Assembly (NCBI GenBank): GCA_958349075.1
Contig: CATWBR010000058.1
Location: 1 to 14,149, forward strand
DNA: 14,149 bases
DNA from: an uncultured Clostridium sp.
Lineage (GTDB): Bacteria > Bacillota > Clostridia > Lachnospirales > Lachnospiraceae
Reading direction: 5' to 3'
Part shown: one piece after another, positions 1 through 6,710 of the stretch
Position numbering within the stretch: position 1 is the first letter of the stretch
How the letters are laid out: the number at the start of each line of letters is the position of its first letter
The notes under the pieces: generated by a model
The model's database searches: none
Told to the model about the DNA's origin: nothing
What the model saw: only the letters and a program-made list of their open reading frames with translations
Program-made: the position numbers and the translations under genes

Positions 1-1262
1 ATATGCGTCATCCGTTTCAATATCTCATTCTGCTCTGTCTCCCTGATAACAAGGTTAAAGATATCCGACTCAATCCGCGATACGCACTCTCCCGCTTCAA
101 GCTGGGAGGAGAGCACGTCATGGACATGCTTCAGCACGCGGTTTCCTGCCTCTTTACCGTAGGAATCATTGATCAGTTTAAACCGCCGGATGTCCAGTGT
201 GAGAAAGGCAAACGCCTGACCGCCCCTTTTGAAGCGGTTCACTTCTTTTTCAAAGCGCAGGGCCGTAAAACCTCCCGTGACAGGGTCTACCTGGGTGATT
301 TCCGATACCTCGCGCCGTTTTGTCCAGAGTATGTAAATAATCAGCGCCATAAACAGGGATACAATGCAGATACTGTTGCCGAGGGCAAAATATTTAAGCT
401 GGTTAATGCGGCTCATATAGACGGACGGCGATACGAGTGATAAAAGATACCAGTCTCCCTCGGCTAACGGCACATAGTGCATCATGCGCTTTTCCCCGGA
501 AACTGTAAACTCGAACGCTCCGCTCTTCTTCCCCAGCATATCCGCCCTGACACGGCTCAAATCATCCCTGTTAAATTGCGCATTCATGGCTTCCAGCGTT
601 TCAAAGTAATTCTTTCCGTTTACGACCACGTTGGCATTGCTGGAATGCAGGATAAAATCCCCGGTCAGCGTGACAATATGGGAATATCCATATCCCTTAA
701 ACGTATCCGTACCCAGCAGAAGCACCATTGTTTCCGTGGGGATCCAGCCTGCCACGGCTCCCGACAGTTCGCCGTCCATATAAAACGGGACGGCATATAA
801 AGCTCCCTGTCTTTCATCATAAACCGAAGTAAGCTCCGGGCTGACTCCGGATATTCCATTCAGTGCATCCCGGATTACGGTAAAACTACTGACATTCCTT
901 ATGTCCTCTATATAGTTGTCATACAGCGTCCCGTCCAGGTTCACATATCCAATCCAATCGAACGGGCTCTTCTCCGTCAGAAGGTGAAAGTATTCTCCAT
1001 TCTCCTCCGGATCCTTGTCAAATGCCGTCAGAGTGATGCTGACTTTCTGGAGGATATCCAGTTCATTCTTAATCCCGGAGTCCACCTTGTTTGTTGTCTG
1101 CTGCGATAGTTCCGACAGATAACGTTTTGCCTCCGCCGACACGACACGGTTGCTCTGTGATACTAAAAGCATACATAAAAGTCCCACCGCAACCGTTGCC
1201 GCCAGCAGAGCGGCATACAGCCGGTACATTCTGTTCTTGATTTTCCTGTCACGCTCTTTCAT
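1..1262 (-). CDS. Membrane c-di-GMP signalling protein, dCache sensor plus degenerate GGDEF (partial, C-terminus beyond window)
   Basis: I translated this frame by hand; it stays open to the left edge, giving the first 420 residues. The protein has a basic N-terminus, a membrane segment at about 14-36, an extracellular region at about 40-285 that looks like a dCache sensor, and a second membrane segment at about 291-313. A GGDEF-type domain then begins at DPVTGG (326-331) and continues through LDIRRFKLINDSYG. The signature that should read GGDEF is ESDIF (398-402), so cyclase activity is very unlikely. Such degenerate domains commonly precede an EAL phosphodiesterase domain, which would lie outside the window; that is inference. 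Start: ATG at 1262 with a purine-rich GGGA just upstream. The frame is open further upstream, and another ATG at 1338 lies too close to the -10 box to be used. The gene is divergent from the carbonic anhydrase. Confidence 0.85.
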   Translation of the reverse strand, partial: MKERDRKIKNRMYRLYAALLAATVAVGLLCMLLVSQSNRVVSAEAKRYLSELSQQTTNKVDSGIKNELDILQKVSITLTAFDKDPEENGEYFHLLTEKSPFDWIGYVNLDGTLYDNYIEDIRNVSSFTVIRDALNGISGVSPELTSVYDERQGALYAVPFYMDGELSGAVAGWIPTETMVLLLGTDTFKGYGYSHIVTLTGDFILHSSNANVVVNGKNYFETLEAMNAQFNRDDLSRVRADMLGKKSGAFEFTVSGEKRMMHYVPLAEGDWYLLSLVSPSVYMSRINQLKYFALGNSICIVSLFMALIIYILWTKRREVSEITQVDPVTGGFTALRFEKEVNRFKRGGQAFAFLTLDIRRFKLINDSYGKEAGNRVLKHVHDVLSSQLEAGECVSRIESDIFNLVIRETEQNEILKRMTH

Positions 1263-1338
1263 TCCCAATTCCCGTCTTCTATCTGTATTTTTTAATGCTT
1301 CACCGTCCGTTTTTGCTTTTTCCGGCGTCCTGATAATC

Positions 1339-1367
1339 ATTATATCATCATATTTCGGGCAATACAA
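1339..1367 (-). promoter_or_regulatory. Predicted sigma-A promoter of the partial GGDEF protein
   Basis: Read on the minus strand, TTGTAT (1367-1362) is followed after 17 bases by a perfect TATAAT (1344-1339). Transcription would start near 1332, leaving a leader of about 70 bases before the ATG at 1262. The -35 box matches only three of six consensus positions, so the call rests mainly on the -10 box and the exact spacing. Confidence 0.5.
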
Positions 1368-1470
1368 CGGATGTTGCCATTAACCGGACTCTCTGATCTT
1401 TTCCCCGGTTTTTTTATGTTACCTGAATAATCTTTAAGGTTTTTTTCTTTCCTTATTAAGTTTTATCGTT

Positions 1471-1500
1471 TATAATAGCGGAAATATACTGATGAGGAGG
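1471..1500 (+). promoter_or_regulatory. -10 box and ribosome binding site of the carbonic anhydrase gene
   Basis: TATAAT lies at 1471-1476 with no good -35 box at the right distance; the region upstream is T-rich. A perfect AGGAGG is at 1495-1500. It sits 6 bases before ATG 1507 and only 3 before ATG 1504, which favours 1507 as the start. An in-frame ATG at 1492 precedes this site and cannot use it. Confidence 0.5.
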
Positions 1501-1506
1501 GTAATG

Positions 1507-2049
1507 ATGATTGATGAAATGATACAATACAATAAGGAATTTGTAAGAGATGGCTCCTATAGACGCTATGCCGCCGATAAATACCCGCGTAAGAAGCTGG
1601 CCATCCTTTCCTGCATGGATACCCGCCTGGTCGAACTTCTCCCCGCTGCCCTCGGAATTAAGAACGGGGATGTAAAGATGATAAAGAATGCCGGCGGAAT
1701 GATCACCGATCCGCTCGACACCTCCATCCGGAGCCTGCTTATCGCCATCCTGGAACTTAACGTAACGGAGGTGATGGTCATCGCCCACACCTGCTGCGGC
1801 GTGTCCGGCATCACCCCGTCCATAATCAGGACCCATCTGAAGGAACGGGGAATAACGGAGGAGGCAATCCTCCGGATGGAGCAAAGCGGACTCGACTTCA
1901 ACCGCTGGTTTGAGGGATTTGAGACACCGGAGGAGGAAGTAAGACGTTCTGTTTCTCTCTTGAAAAGCCACCCTCTGATCCCCTCTGATATTAAAATCAC
2001 CGGTTTTGTTATGGATGTGGAAACCGGGCTTTTGGAACCTGTCTGCTGA
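1507..2049 (+). CDS. Beta-class carbonic anhydrase
   Basis: A 180-residue cytoplasmic zinc enzyme interconverting CO2 and bicarbonate. Visible family signatures: CMDTR (36-40) supplies the first zinc cysteine C36 and the Asp38/Arg40 dyad, and AHTCCG (93-98) supplies H94 and C97 as the other ligands. KNAGG (60-64) is the conserved loop after the first motif. The length fits the short bacterial beta-class. In many relatives the second motif reads HTDCG; here the Asp is a Cys (C96), so two cysteines are adjacent. The gene stands alone, divergent from the GGDEF protein and convergent with the transporter, and ends in its own terminator. A housekeeping role in supplying bicarbonate for carboxylation is likely but inferred. 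ATG 1504 is an alternative start one codon upstream. Confidence 0.93.
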   Translation: MIDEMIQYNKEFVRDGSYRRYAADKYPRKKLAILSCMDTRLVELLPAALGIKNGDVKMIKNAGGMITDPLDTSIRSLLIAILELNVTEVMVIAHTCCGVSGITPSIIRTHLKERGITEEAILRMEQSGLDFNRWFEGFETPEEEVRRSVSLLKSHPLIPSDIKITGFVMDVETGLLEPVC

Positions 2050-2063
2050 GACAGGTTCTTTTT
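2035..2063 (+). terminator. Intrinsic terminator overlapping the carbonic anhydrase stop codon
   Basis: GAACCTGTC (2035-2043) and GACAGGTTC (2050-2058) form a perfect 9-bp stem, with loop TGCTGA (2044-2049) and T5 (2059-2063) after it. The last Cys codon and the TGA stop form the loop, so the 3' end of the coding region doubles as the 5' arm of the terminator. Confidence 0.9.
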
Positions 2064-2090
2064 AATTGAAGAAGGAGGACGCGGCCGGAA

Positions 2091-2182
2091 CGGCCAATGT
2101 CCGGGGTGGGGAGGTTGGTTGAATGAGTCTTCAGTCCCGGTTTCAGGTTGTCGTGTGTGGGGAATCCGGCCGGACTGAAGAC
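2091..2182. repeat. Intergenic palindromic repeat, copy A
   Basis: This copy contains GAGTCTTCAGTCCCGG (2125-2140), GGTTGTCGTG and GGGGAATCCGGCC. It aligns along about 75-80 bases with the reverse complement of copy C (2684-2765), with scattered mismatches. It also folds on itself: GTCTTCAGTCC (2127-2137) is complementary to GGACTGAAGAC (2172-2182), and the GG that follows the first arm can extend the stem. The two copies are divergent sequences rather than a recent duplication. Confidence 0.8.
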
Positions 2183-2228
2183 CCCGGGGCAGGTTACCGT
2201 GCCGGGCATCGGCCTGCGGCAGTGAAAT

Positions 2229-2263
2229 AAAAAACCTTCCTCTAAATTTAGAGGAAGGAAAAA
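2229..2263 (-). terminator. Perfect 24-base palindrome with T6 tail, minus-strand terminator
   Basis: CCTTCCTCTAAA (2235-2246) is followed directly by its exact reverse complement (2247-2258). On the minus strand the hairpin is followed by T6 (2234-2229), which makes a typical intrinsic terminator for leftward transcription. The plus strand has A5 instead of T after the hairpin, so it is not a rightward terminator. It is the first clear leftward terminator after the transporter stop, about 580 bases downstream. Confidence 0.8.
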
Positions 2264-2439
2264 GGCATAGACCATCAATATAAAATAATCATATTAAATC
2301 CATAAAAAGACAACATCAAATCTTCGGTATTCCGCCCTCTCTGCTGCACCCAGCTCCAAGTTCACTTCCAGATTCAGTTGCAGGCAGTGGCCGCGACAAG
2401 TGTTTCCTCCCCCTTTGAGCATGAGACAACCAGCAGGCC

Positions 2440-2525
2440 GCAGGCCAGGGGCCGGGCGACAACCTTCGCGGAGTCTTCAGTCCCGTCGATCCTCTCCCCG
2501 GGGGAAGAAGGCAGAATGAGTTGCG
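2440..2525 (+). repeat. Intergenic palindromic repeat, copy B (left arm of foldback)
   Basis: This copy contains GCAGGCCAGGGGCCGGG (2440-2456), GAGTCTTCAGTCCCG (2471-2485), a CCCCGGGG-type stretch (about 2496-2504) and CAGAATGAGTTG (2512-2523). The first and last blocks are exact reverse complements of blocks in copy C: 17 of 17 bases and 12 of 12 bases. Next to the core, GACAACCT (2458-2465) lies in the opposite orientation to that expected from copies A and C, suggesting an internal rearrangement. Confidence 0.75.
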
Positions 2526-2566
2526 CAGGGAACCTGGGAGTCCACCAATACTTGACGACACATTGA

Positions 2567-2597
2567 GCACTTAGCGAGGTCTTTTCGAGCTTAGTGC
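2567..2597. repeat. Imperfect hairpin in the centre of the foldback
   Basis: GCACTTAGCGAG (2567-2578) and CGAGCTTAGTGC (2586-2597) pair as GCACT, AGC and a closing G-C, with mismatches at three positions, around a T-rich loop. CCACC (2542-2546) and GGTGG (2608-2612) could extend an outer stem. No T-run follows on either strand, so it does not look like a terminator. Confidence 0.55.
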
Positions 2598-2672
2598 AAA
2601 AGCGTGCGGTGGCAGGTATTTAACGAGTCTAGTACTGCTGTGCACTCCGACGAGCGCGAGCGTTTCCCGCAG

Positions 2673-2766
2673 CAACTCATTCTGGCCGGATTCCCCCATC
2701 ACGACAACCTATCCCCGGGACTGAAGACTCAAACCATTCCCCTCACCACCCCGGCCCCTGGCCTGC
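2673..2766 (-). repeat. Intergenic palindromic repeat, copy C (right arm of foldback)
   Basis: Read on the plus strand this arm has CAACTCATTCTG (2673-2684), GGCCGGATTCCCC, ACGACAACCT, CCGGGACTGAAGACTC (about 2715-2730) and CCCGGCCCCTGGCCTGC (2750-2766). It is the inverted partner of copy B and the best match to copy A. With B it encloses about 150 bases of unique sequence. Confidence 0.8.
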
Positions 2767-2839
2767 CGGCAGCGTCCTCATCCGCTCAACTTACCCCATC
2801 CCCTTTTTGTGGTGCAGGAGCCAGTTTCCATCTGAATTA

Positions 2840-4177
2840 TCAAAGCGATATCACACCGAGCACAAGACCTGATATCATACACACAAGGCTCACGCCCCAA
2901 ATCCAGAAGAAGCTCGTTTTAATATGATCTTTAATCTCTACTCCTGCAAGTCCCACTCCCAGGAAGGTGGCGGGTACGACAGGGCTTATAAAGGTTGCAC
3001 AGTTACGGCAGACTACCATGGCGATTGCGATGTGCGCCGGATCCACCCCAAACTTGCTTCCCACTCCGATAAGAACCGGCAGAAGTCCGTAGAAATAGGA
3101 GTCCGTACAGAACATCATCGTCAGCGGTACGGAAAGGACCCCGATAATCAGAGGCAGGAACCGTCCCATGGCCTGCGGGATAAAGGAGGCCAGAATATTG
3201 GCCATATGGTTCATAATCTCACTTTCTTCCAGAACTCCCAGGAACACGCCTGCAGCGAGAATCGTGGACGCCATCATGAGAGCCGGGCCGGAATGTGATT
3301 TGATGATTTTATTCTGCAGCTTTGCACCGGGATAGTTTACCAGCAGGGCCGCAACACAGCCGAGCATGAAGGTAAAGTAGGAGGGCACCGGAAGGAAAAT
3401 CAGACAGACAATAATCACCAGGGTCAGGCAGATATTGAACCAGAACAGGTTCGGACGCACCAGCTCGCTGTGCTCCGCACCGTTTGCCGCTTCCTCCGTG
3501 ATCTCCGTGTCTTCAATCTCAAGCGTGCTGTTGATTCCCGCACCTCTTCTCTTTTCCACGGTTCCCCAGAAGAAGGCCGTGAAAAGCGCAATTACAATAC
3601 CGACAATCTGCATCGGCAGAAGCTGCATCCAGAGTACGTTTGCCTCCACACCCAGCACGGAAGCGGAACGCATCGTAGGTCCTCCCCAGGGGAGGAGGTT
3701 CATAACGCCCATCGCGGTGACACAGATTAAAAGCAGCGTGGTCGGACGCATTTTCAGTTTTTTGTAAACCGGCAGCATCGCGGGAATCGTAATCAGGAAC
3801 GTGGACGCTCCTCCTCCGTCCAGATGGCCTATCATGGCAATGATACATGACATCATGGCGACGCCCACTACGTTATTGCCCACCTTTTTCATGAGGGCAT
3901 TGATAATACGGTCAAACATACCGGCATCCGTCATGATTCCGAAAAACAGTACGGAGAAAATAAACAGTGCTGCGGTGGAATGCACGCCCGAAACACCTTT
4001 CTTAATAAAATCCCCCATCTCACTGACAGTAAATGTTCCTGTCAGCACAAGAATTACAGCCGTTACAGTAGATACCCCGATAAAAGCGATGGCCGGAACC
4101 GTAACATTCCTCAGCAGTAAAACAATGATCATGATTATGGTTGCAAACCCTAAAGCAGCAAGCATGGTCTCATTCAT
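2840..4177 (-). CDS. CitMHS-family citrate/carboxylate transporter
   Basis: A 445-residue integral membrane protein with about 11-12 hydrophobic segments along its whole length. One longer charged cytoplasmic loop (about 207-243, rich in Glu) separates two halves. HLDGGGASTFLI (118-129) and LPWGGPTMR (162-170) are of the kind seen in CitMHS symporters, which move citrate complexed with a divalent metal together with protons; Bacillus CitM and CitH are members of similar length. The exact substrate cannot be read from the sequence, and other di- or tricarboxylates are possible. Start: ATG 4177 with AGGAGG 8 bases upstream. It lies directly downstream of the hybrid kinase on the same strand but has its own -10 box. 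No citrate lyase genes are present, so its metabolic use is unknown. Confidence 0.85.
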   Translation of the reverse strand: MNETMLAALGFATIIMIIVLLLRNVTVPAIAFIGVSTVTAVILVLTGTFTVSEMGDFIKKGVSGVHSTAALFIFSVLFFGIMTDAGMFDRIINALMKKVGNNVVGVAMMSCIIAMIGHLDGGGASTFLITIPAMLPVYKKLKMRPTTLLLICVTAMGVMNLLPWGGPTMRSASVLGVEANVLWMQLLPMQIVGIVIALFTAFFWGTVEKRRGAGINSTLEIEDTEITEEAANGAEHSELVRPNLFWFNICLTLVIIVCLIFLPVPSYFTFMLGCVAALLVNYPGAKLQNKIIKSHSGPALMMASTILAAGVFLGVLEESEIMNHMANILASFIPQAMGRFLPLIIGVLSVPLTMMFCTDSYFYGLLPVLIGVGSKFGVDPAHIAIAMVVCRNCATFISPVVPATFLGVGLAGVEIKDHIKTSFFWIWGVSLVCMISGLVLGVISL

Positions 4178-4221
4178 GTTTTATTCCTCCTCTTTCTTTT
4201 TCATCTCTTTGTTATGGCTCC

Positions 4222-4305
4222 ATTATAAAAGCCCAACCTTACACGTTTCCATTCTCTCTCTTAAATTCATGTAAGAGAAATCTTAAAAAACGTTAAGATT
4301 GGGCT
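4222..4305 (-). promoter_or_regulatory. Kinase terminator merged with the transporter promoter and candidate operator dyads
   Basis: On the minus strand, AGCCCAATCTTA (4305-4294) pairs with TAAGGTTGGGCT (4241-4230), a 12-bp stem with one G-U pair, followed by TTTTAT. This can terminate the kinase transcript. The same T-run leads into TATAAT (4227-4222), a perfect -10 box for the transporter; the position 17 bases upstream reads GGAAAC, not a -35 box. Within the loop, TCTCTTA and TAAGAGA (4257-4263 and 4272-4278) form a dyad centred about 50 bases before the likely start site. AATCTTAA and TTAAGATT (4279-4286 and 4293-4300) form a second hairpin that competes with the long stem. Activation here by the adjacent OmpR-family regulator is inference. 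Confidence 0.6.
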
Positions 4306-4338
4306 TTCCATTCCGGCAGCCGTTCAGGTTTCAGGCTG

Positions 4339-6564
4339 TTAAAATTTTGCTTTAACCGCTCTTATGGCCTTTAATATGGCCGAATCCGACACCGGCTTAT
4401 CAATATATTCATCAATGATCTTTCTCTGTTTGGCCTCCAGGATTTCTTTGGTAACCTGTTCCGTCATCACGATACGGATCAGCCCCGGATTCTGTCCCTG
4501 GATGGACATACAGAAGTCCACGGCGCTCCTGCCGCCTATGCTCTGTTCCGCCGCCATGGCGTCAAATTCCTGTGTTTTCAAAAGGTTCCTGGCCTCCTCA
4601 AAGGTTATGCAGGTCACCGTCCGGACGCCAAGCTTCCCGAAGTTCTTCTCCAAAAGCTTGAGCACTTTGGGATTGTCATCCACAATCAGAAGCGTTAAAA
4701 GCTTCCCATCCCTGTCTTCCCCGCCGGCTTCCTCCTGCTCCTCCGCCTCCGTCATCTCGTTAACAGGCAAATAGATATGGAAGGTGCTGCCCTCGCCGGG
4801 GCGGCTCTCCGCGAAAATAAAGCCTTTGTGGGATGTGATAATCTGCTCCACCAGGGCAAGGCCGAGGCCGGTCCCCTTGCCGCCTTTCTTTGTCGTAAAA
4901 AACGGATCAAATATCTGTTTTAAAACTTCCTCGGTCATGCCGCAGCCGTTGTCCGAGATATCCAGCCTGATATAATGCTCCCAGTCCCCCGGCACCGCCG
5001 ACAGTTGATATTCTTCCAGCTCCTTTGACTCTGCCGCCCGGGCGCTGACCGTGATTGCTCCTTCCTGGCAGCCGATCGCGTGGATGGCGTTGACACAGAT
5101 ATTCAGGATCACCTGGTTCATCTGCGTCTCATTGCCAAGAAAATGTTCCTCCTTAAGGGCAATATCATCCGAAAGGCGGACATTAGCCGGGCAGACGGAC
5201 TGCACCATCTTGAGCGCCCGGCTAAACACCCTGGCCGCATCCAGATTTTTGTATGCCGTCTCCATATTCTTGCGGCTCAGGGAGGATATCTGCTGGATAA
5301 TCTCCTTTGCCTTGGCCGAGGCCTCATAGATCTCGGAGGCACTGTCATACAGTTCCGAATCCTCCGGCAGATCCATCATCATCAGATCCGCATATCCCAT
5401 AATCGGCGTAAGAAGATTATTAAATTCGTGGGCAATTCCGCCCGTCATCGTCCCCATAATCTGCAGCCTCTGCTGATGTGCGATTCTCTCCTCACTCTGG
5501 TGCATGGACTCTAAAATCCGGTTCAGCTCCAGGAGGTAGGCAATCTCCTCCGTATCGCGTTTTTTCTGGGTCAGCAGCTTTGCCATGTAGAATGCCATGA
5601 TAAGGATGGCCGCCATGATTCCCACAAACACCAGCGCCAGCTTTGTAAAACCCTCGGCGACAGGAATGTAGATATCACTGTAGTCAATGACGGCGCTCAC
5701 CACCAGGAAACCGCCCCCCATGATGGCCGGTGAATAGGCGCTGATTTTCTTCACCCTGGGCGCTCCCGGTTTGGTCCACCAGTAGGAATAATATTCCAGC
5801 ACACCCTCTTCGCCCTTGTTCTGGCTCTCCACCATCTGATCGAGACTGGATAAGTCCTTGTCCGGATACATCTTCTGGCGTCCGTCTATGACGTCAATGC
5901 CCCACTGCTCCTTCTGCGGGTGCATCAGGATAATCCCGTCCGAATCCTTCACTACGACATATCCGTTGGTTCCCAGGCGGATCCCTGAAATCAGGGACTG
6001 ATAATAAGCAGTCTCATTTATTACGATGGAGATGGATGTTCCATTCCAGTGTTCCATCCTGAGAATCAGGTAAATTTCCCCGTCATCCAGCCTGCACTGG
6101 CGGAAACTCAGACCGTCGTTAATCTCGGTGACCGAAAAGATTTCCGTGACCTGCCGGTCCTTTGTACTCTTGATAAGGGTGCCGTCCGCCTCCTCCACGA
6201 TCACATCGTATACAAAGCGTTCATGGGAATCCACATATCCCTGGAGGATGTCCCACTCCTCATGTCCCCCAATCCAGCGGTTTTCGGATTCCATCGTACA
6301 GAGCGTGTTCAGATCCGCCTCGTATTCTTCGATAAAGATTTCCAGGTTATCCCCCAGACTCTGCGCGGTCAAAAGCATCTGTTTTTTCTGGTTATCGATA
6401 ATCGTCTTCTTATACTCCTCCCAGATACTGAAACCGAGAGCGGAAAACATTAAAACCACGATGAGCAGTACAGCCGCCATAAAGGCGGCGATATACTTCT
6501 TTTCTTTTTTATCATCTTTCAATTTTTTCATGAAGCTGTCCCTCAGTTTCCGAAGCTCCCCCAT
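4339..6564 (-). CDS. Hybrid sensor histidine kinase, dCache sensor, C-terminal receiver with altered phosphoacceptor
   Basis: A 741-residue membrane kinase. Order: cytoplasmic basic start, membrane segment (about 25-47), extracellular dCache-like sensor (about 50-300), second membrane segment (about 307-330), short coiled linker, HisKA domain with GGIAHEFNN (phospho-His H379), HATPase_c with N-box NICVNA (488-493), G1 DNGCGM (538-543) and G2 GTGLGL (564-569), a Glu-rich linker, then a receiver domain (about 621-741). The receiver keeps the acidic pair D629/D630, T701 and K723, but the usual phosphoacceptor Asp is Glu (E673, in DAMAAEQS). Start ATG 6564 has AGAGGG upstream; the next in-frame ATG has no such site. 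The gene is divergent from an OmpR-family regulator and upstream of the transporter, so sensing of an extracellular carboxylate is plausible but inferred. Confidence 0.88.
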   Translation of the reverse strand: MGELRKLRDSFMKKLKDDKKEKKYIAAFMAAVLLIVVLMFSALGFSIWEEYKKTIIDNQKKQMLLTAQSLGDNLEIFIEEYEADLNTLCTMESENRWIGGHEEWDILQGYVDSHERFVYDVIVEEADGTLIKSTKDRQVTEIFSVTEINDGLSFRQCRLDDGEIYLILRMEHWNGTSISIVINETAYYQSLISGIRLGTNGYVVVKDSDGIILMHPQKEQWGIDVIDGRQKMYPDKDLSSLDQMVESQNKGEEGVLEYYSYWWTKPGAPRVKKISAYSPAIMGGGFLVVSAVIDYSDIYIPVAEGFTKLALVFVGIMAAILIMAFYMAKLLTQKKRDTEEIAYLLELNRILESMHQSEERIAHQQRLQIMGTMTGGIAHEFNNLLTPIMGYADLMMMDLPEDSELYDSASEIYEASAKAKEIIQQISSLSRKNMETAYKNLDAARVFSRALKMVQSVCPANVRLSDDIALKEEHFLGNETQMNQVILNICVNAIHAIGCQEGAITVSARAAESKELEEYQLSAVPGDWEHYIRLDISDNGCGMTEEVLKQIFDPFFTTKKGGKGTGLGLALVEQIITSHKGFIFAESRPGEGSTFHIYLPVNEMTEAEEQEEAGGEDRDGKLLTLLIVDDNPKVLKLLEKNFGKLGVRTVTCITFEEARNLLKTQEFDAMAAEQSIGGRSAVDFCMSIQGQNPGLIRIVMTEQVTKEILEAKQRKIIDEYIDKPVSDSAILKAIRAVKAKF

Positions 6565-6619
6565 ATTGCATTTCCCTCTTACCTTATTTGTTAGCCATAT
6601 TTTTCATTTCAGCATATGA

Positions 6620-6648
6620 TTGACTTGCACTCTCCTTAATATTATAAT
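6620..6648 (+). promoter_or_regulatory. Sigma-A promoter of the response regulator; -10 shared with the opposite strand
   Basis: TTGACT (6620-6625), a 17-base spacer and TATAAT (6643-6648) make a near-consensus promoter, giving a leader of about 55 bases before ATG 6711. The palindromic ATTATAAT (6641-6648) also reads TATAAT on the minus strand, so it could act as the -10 for the divergent kinase gene; I find no convincing -35 on that side. Confidence 0.75.
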
Positions 6649-6710
6649 AATTCAAGCAATAAGTATATCTGATTTTCAACCGGCACACTTAAAAAGGTTT
6701 GGGGGATACT

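Larger units (their letters stand above)
2050..2839. other. Gene-free convergent intergenic region rich in inverted repeats
   Basis: About 780 bases between the carbonic anhydrase and transporter stops. The open frames here have no plausible ribosome binding site or recognisable product. By eye it is richer in GC than the neighbouring genes. It holds the plus-strand terminator at the left, repeat copy A, the minus-strand palindromic terminator, an AT-rich stretch at about 2264-2330, and the B/C foldback at 2440-2766. I see nothing structured in about 2767-2839 apart from the short palindrome CTGCCGGCAG near 2763-2772. The content fits a cluster of dispersed intergenic repeats or an unassigned structured RNA; the sequence alone does not decide. 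Confidence 0.75.

Noticed and set aside
1382..1415. AACCGG/CCGGTT hairpin followed by T7 on the plus strand
   Set aside because: The 6-bp stem has a 17-base loop and no plus-strand gene ends before it; it could only stop antisense transcription.
2316..2570. Short open frames on both strands in the repeat region
   Set aside because: They are low-complexity, without start signals or family features; open frames arise easily in this GC-rich DNA.
2440..2766. Insertion sequence or integron
   Set aside because: There is no transposase or integrase reading frame or remnant between or beside the inverted arms, and no target duplication that I could identify.
2091..2770. CRISPR array
   Set aside because: The copies alternate orientation and are not regularly spaced, and no cas gene is in the window.
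2604..2927. 107-codon plus-strand open frame across repeat C into the transporter end
   Set aside because: It has no binding site, crosses the repeats and overlaps the transporter antisense; its composition is unlike a protein.
6699..6710. TTG start for the response regulator four codons upstream
   Set aside because: The codon overlaps the GGGGG binding site that serves ATG 6711, and the receiver domain begins properly at MADKVLIVDDD.
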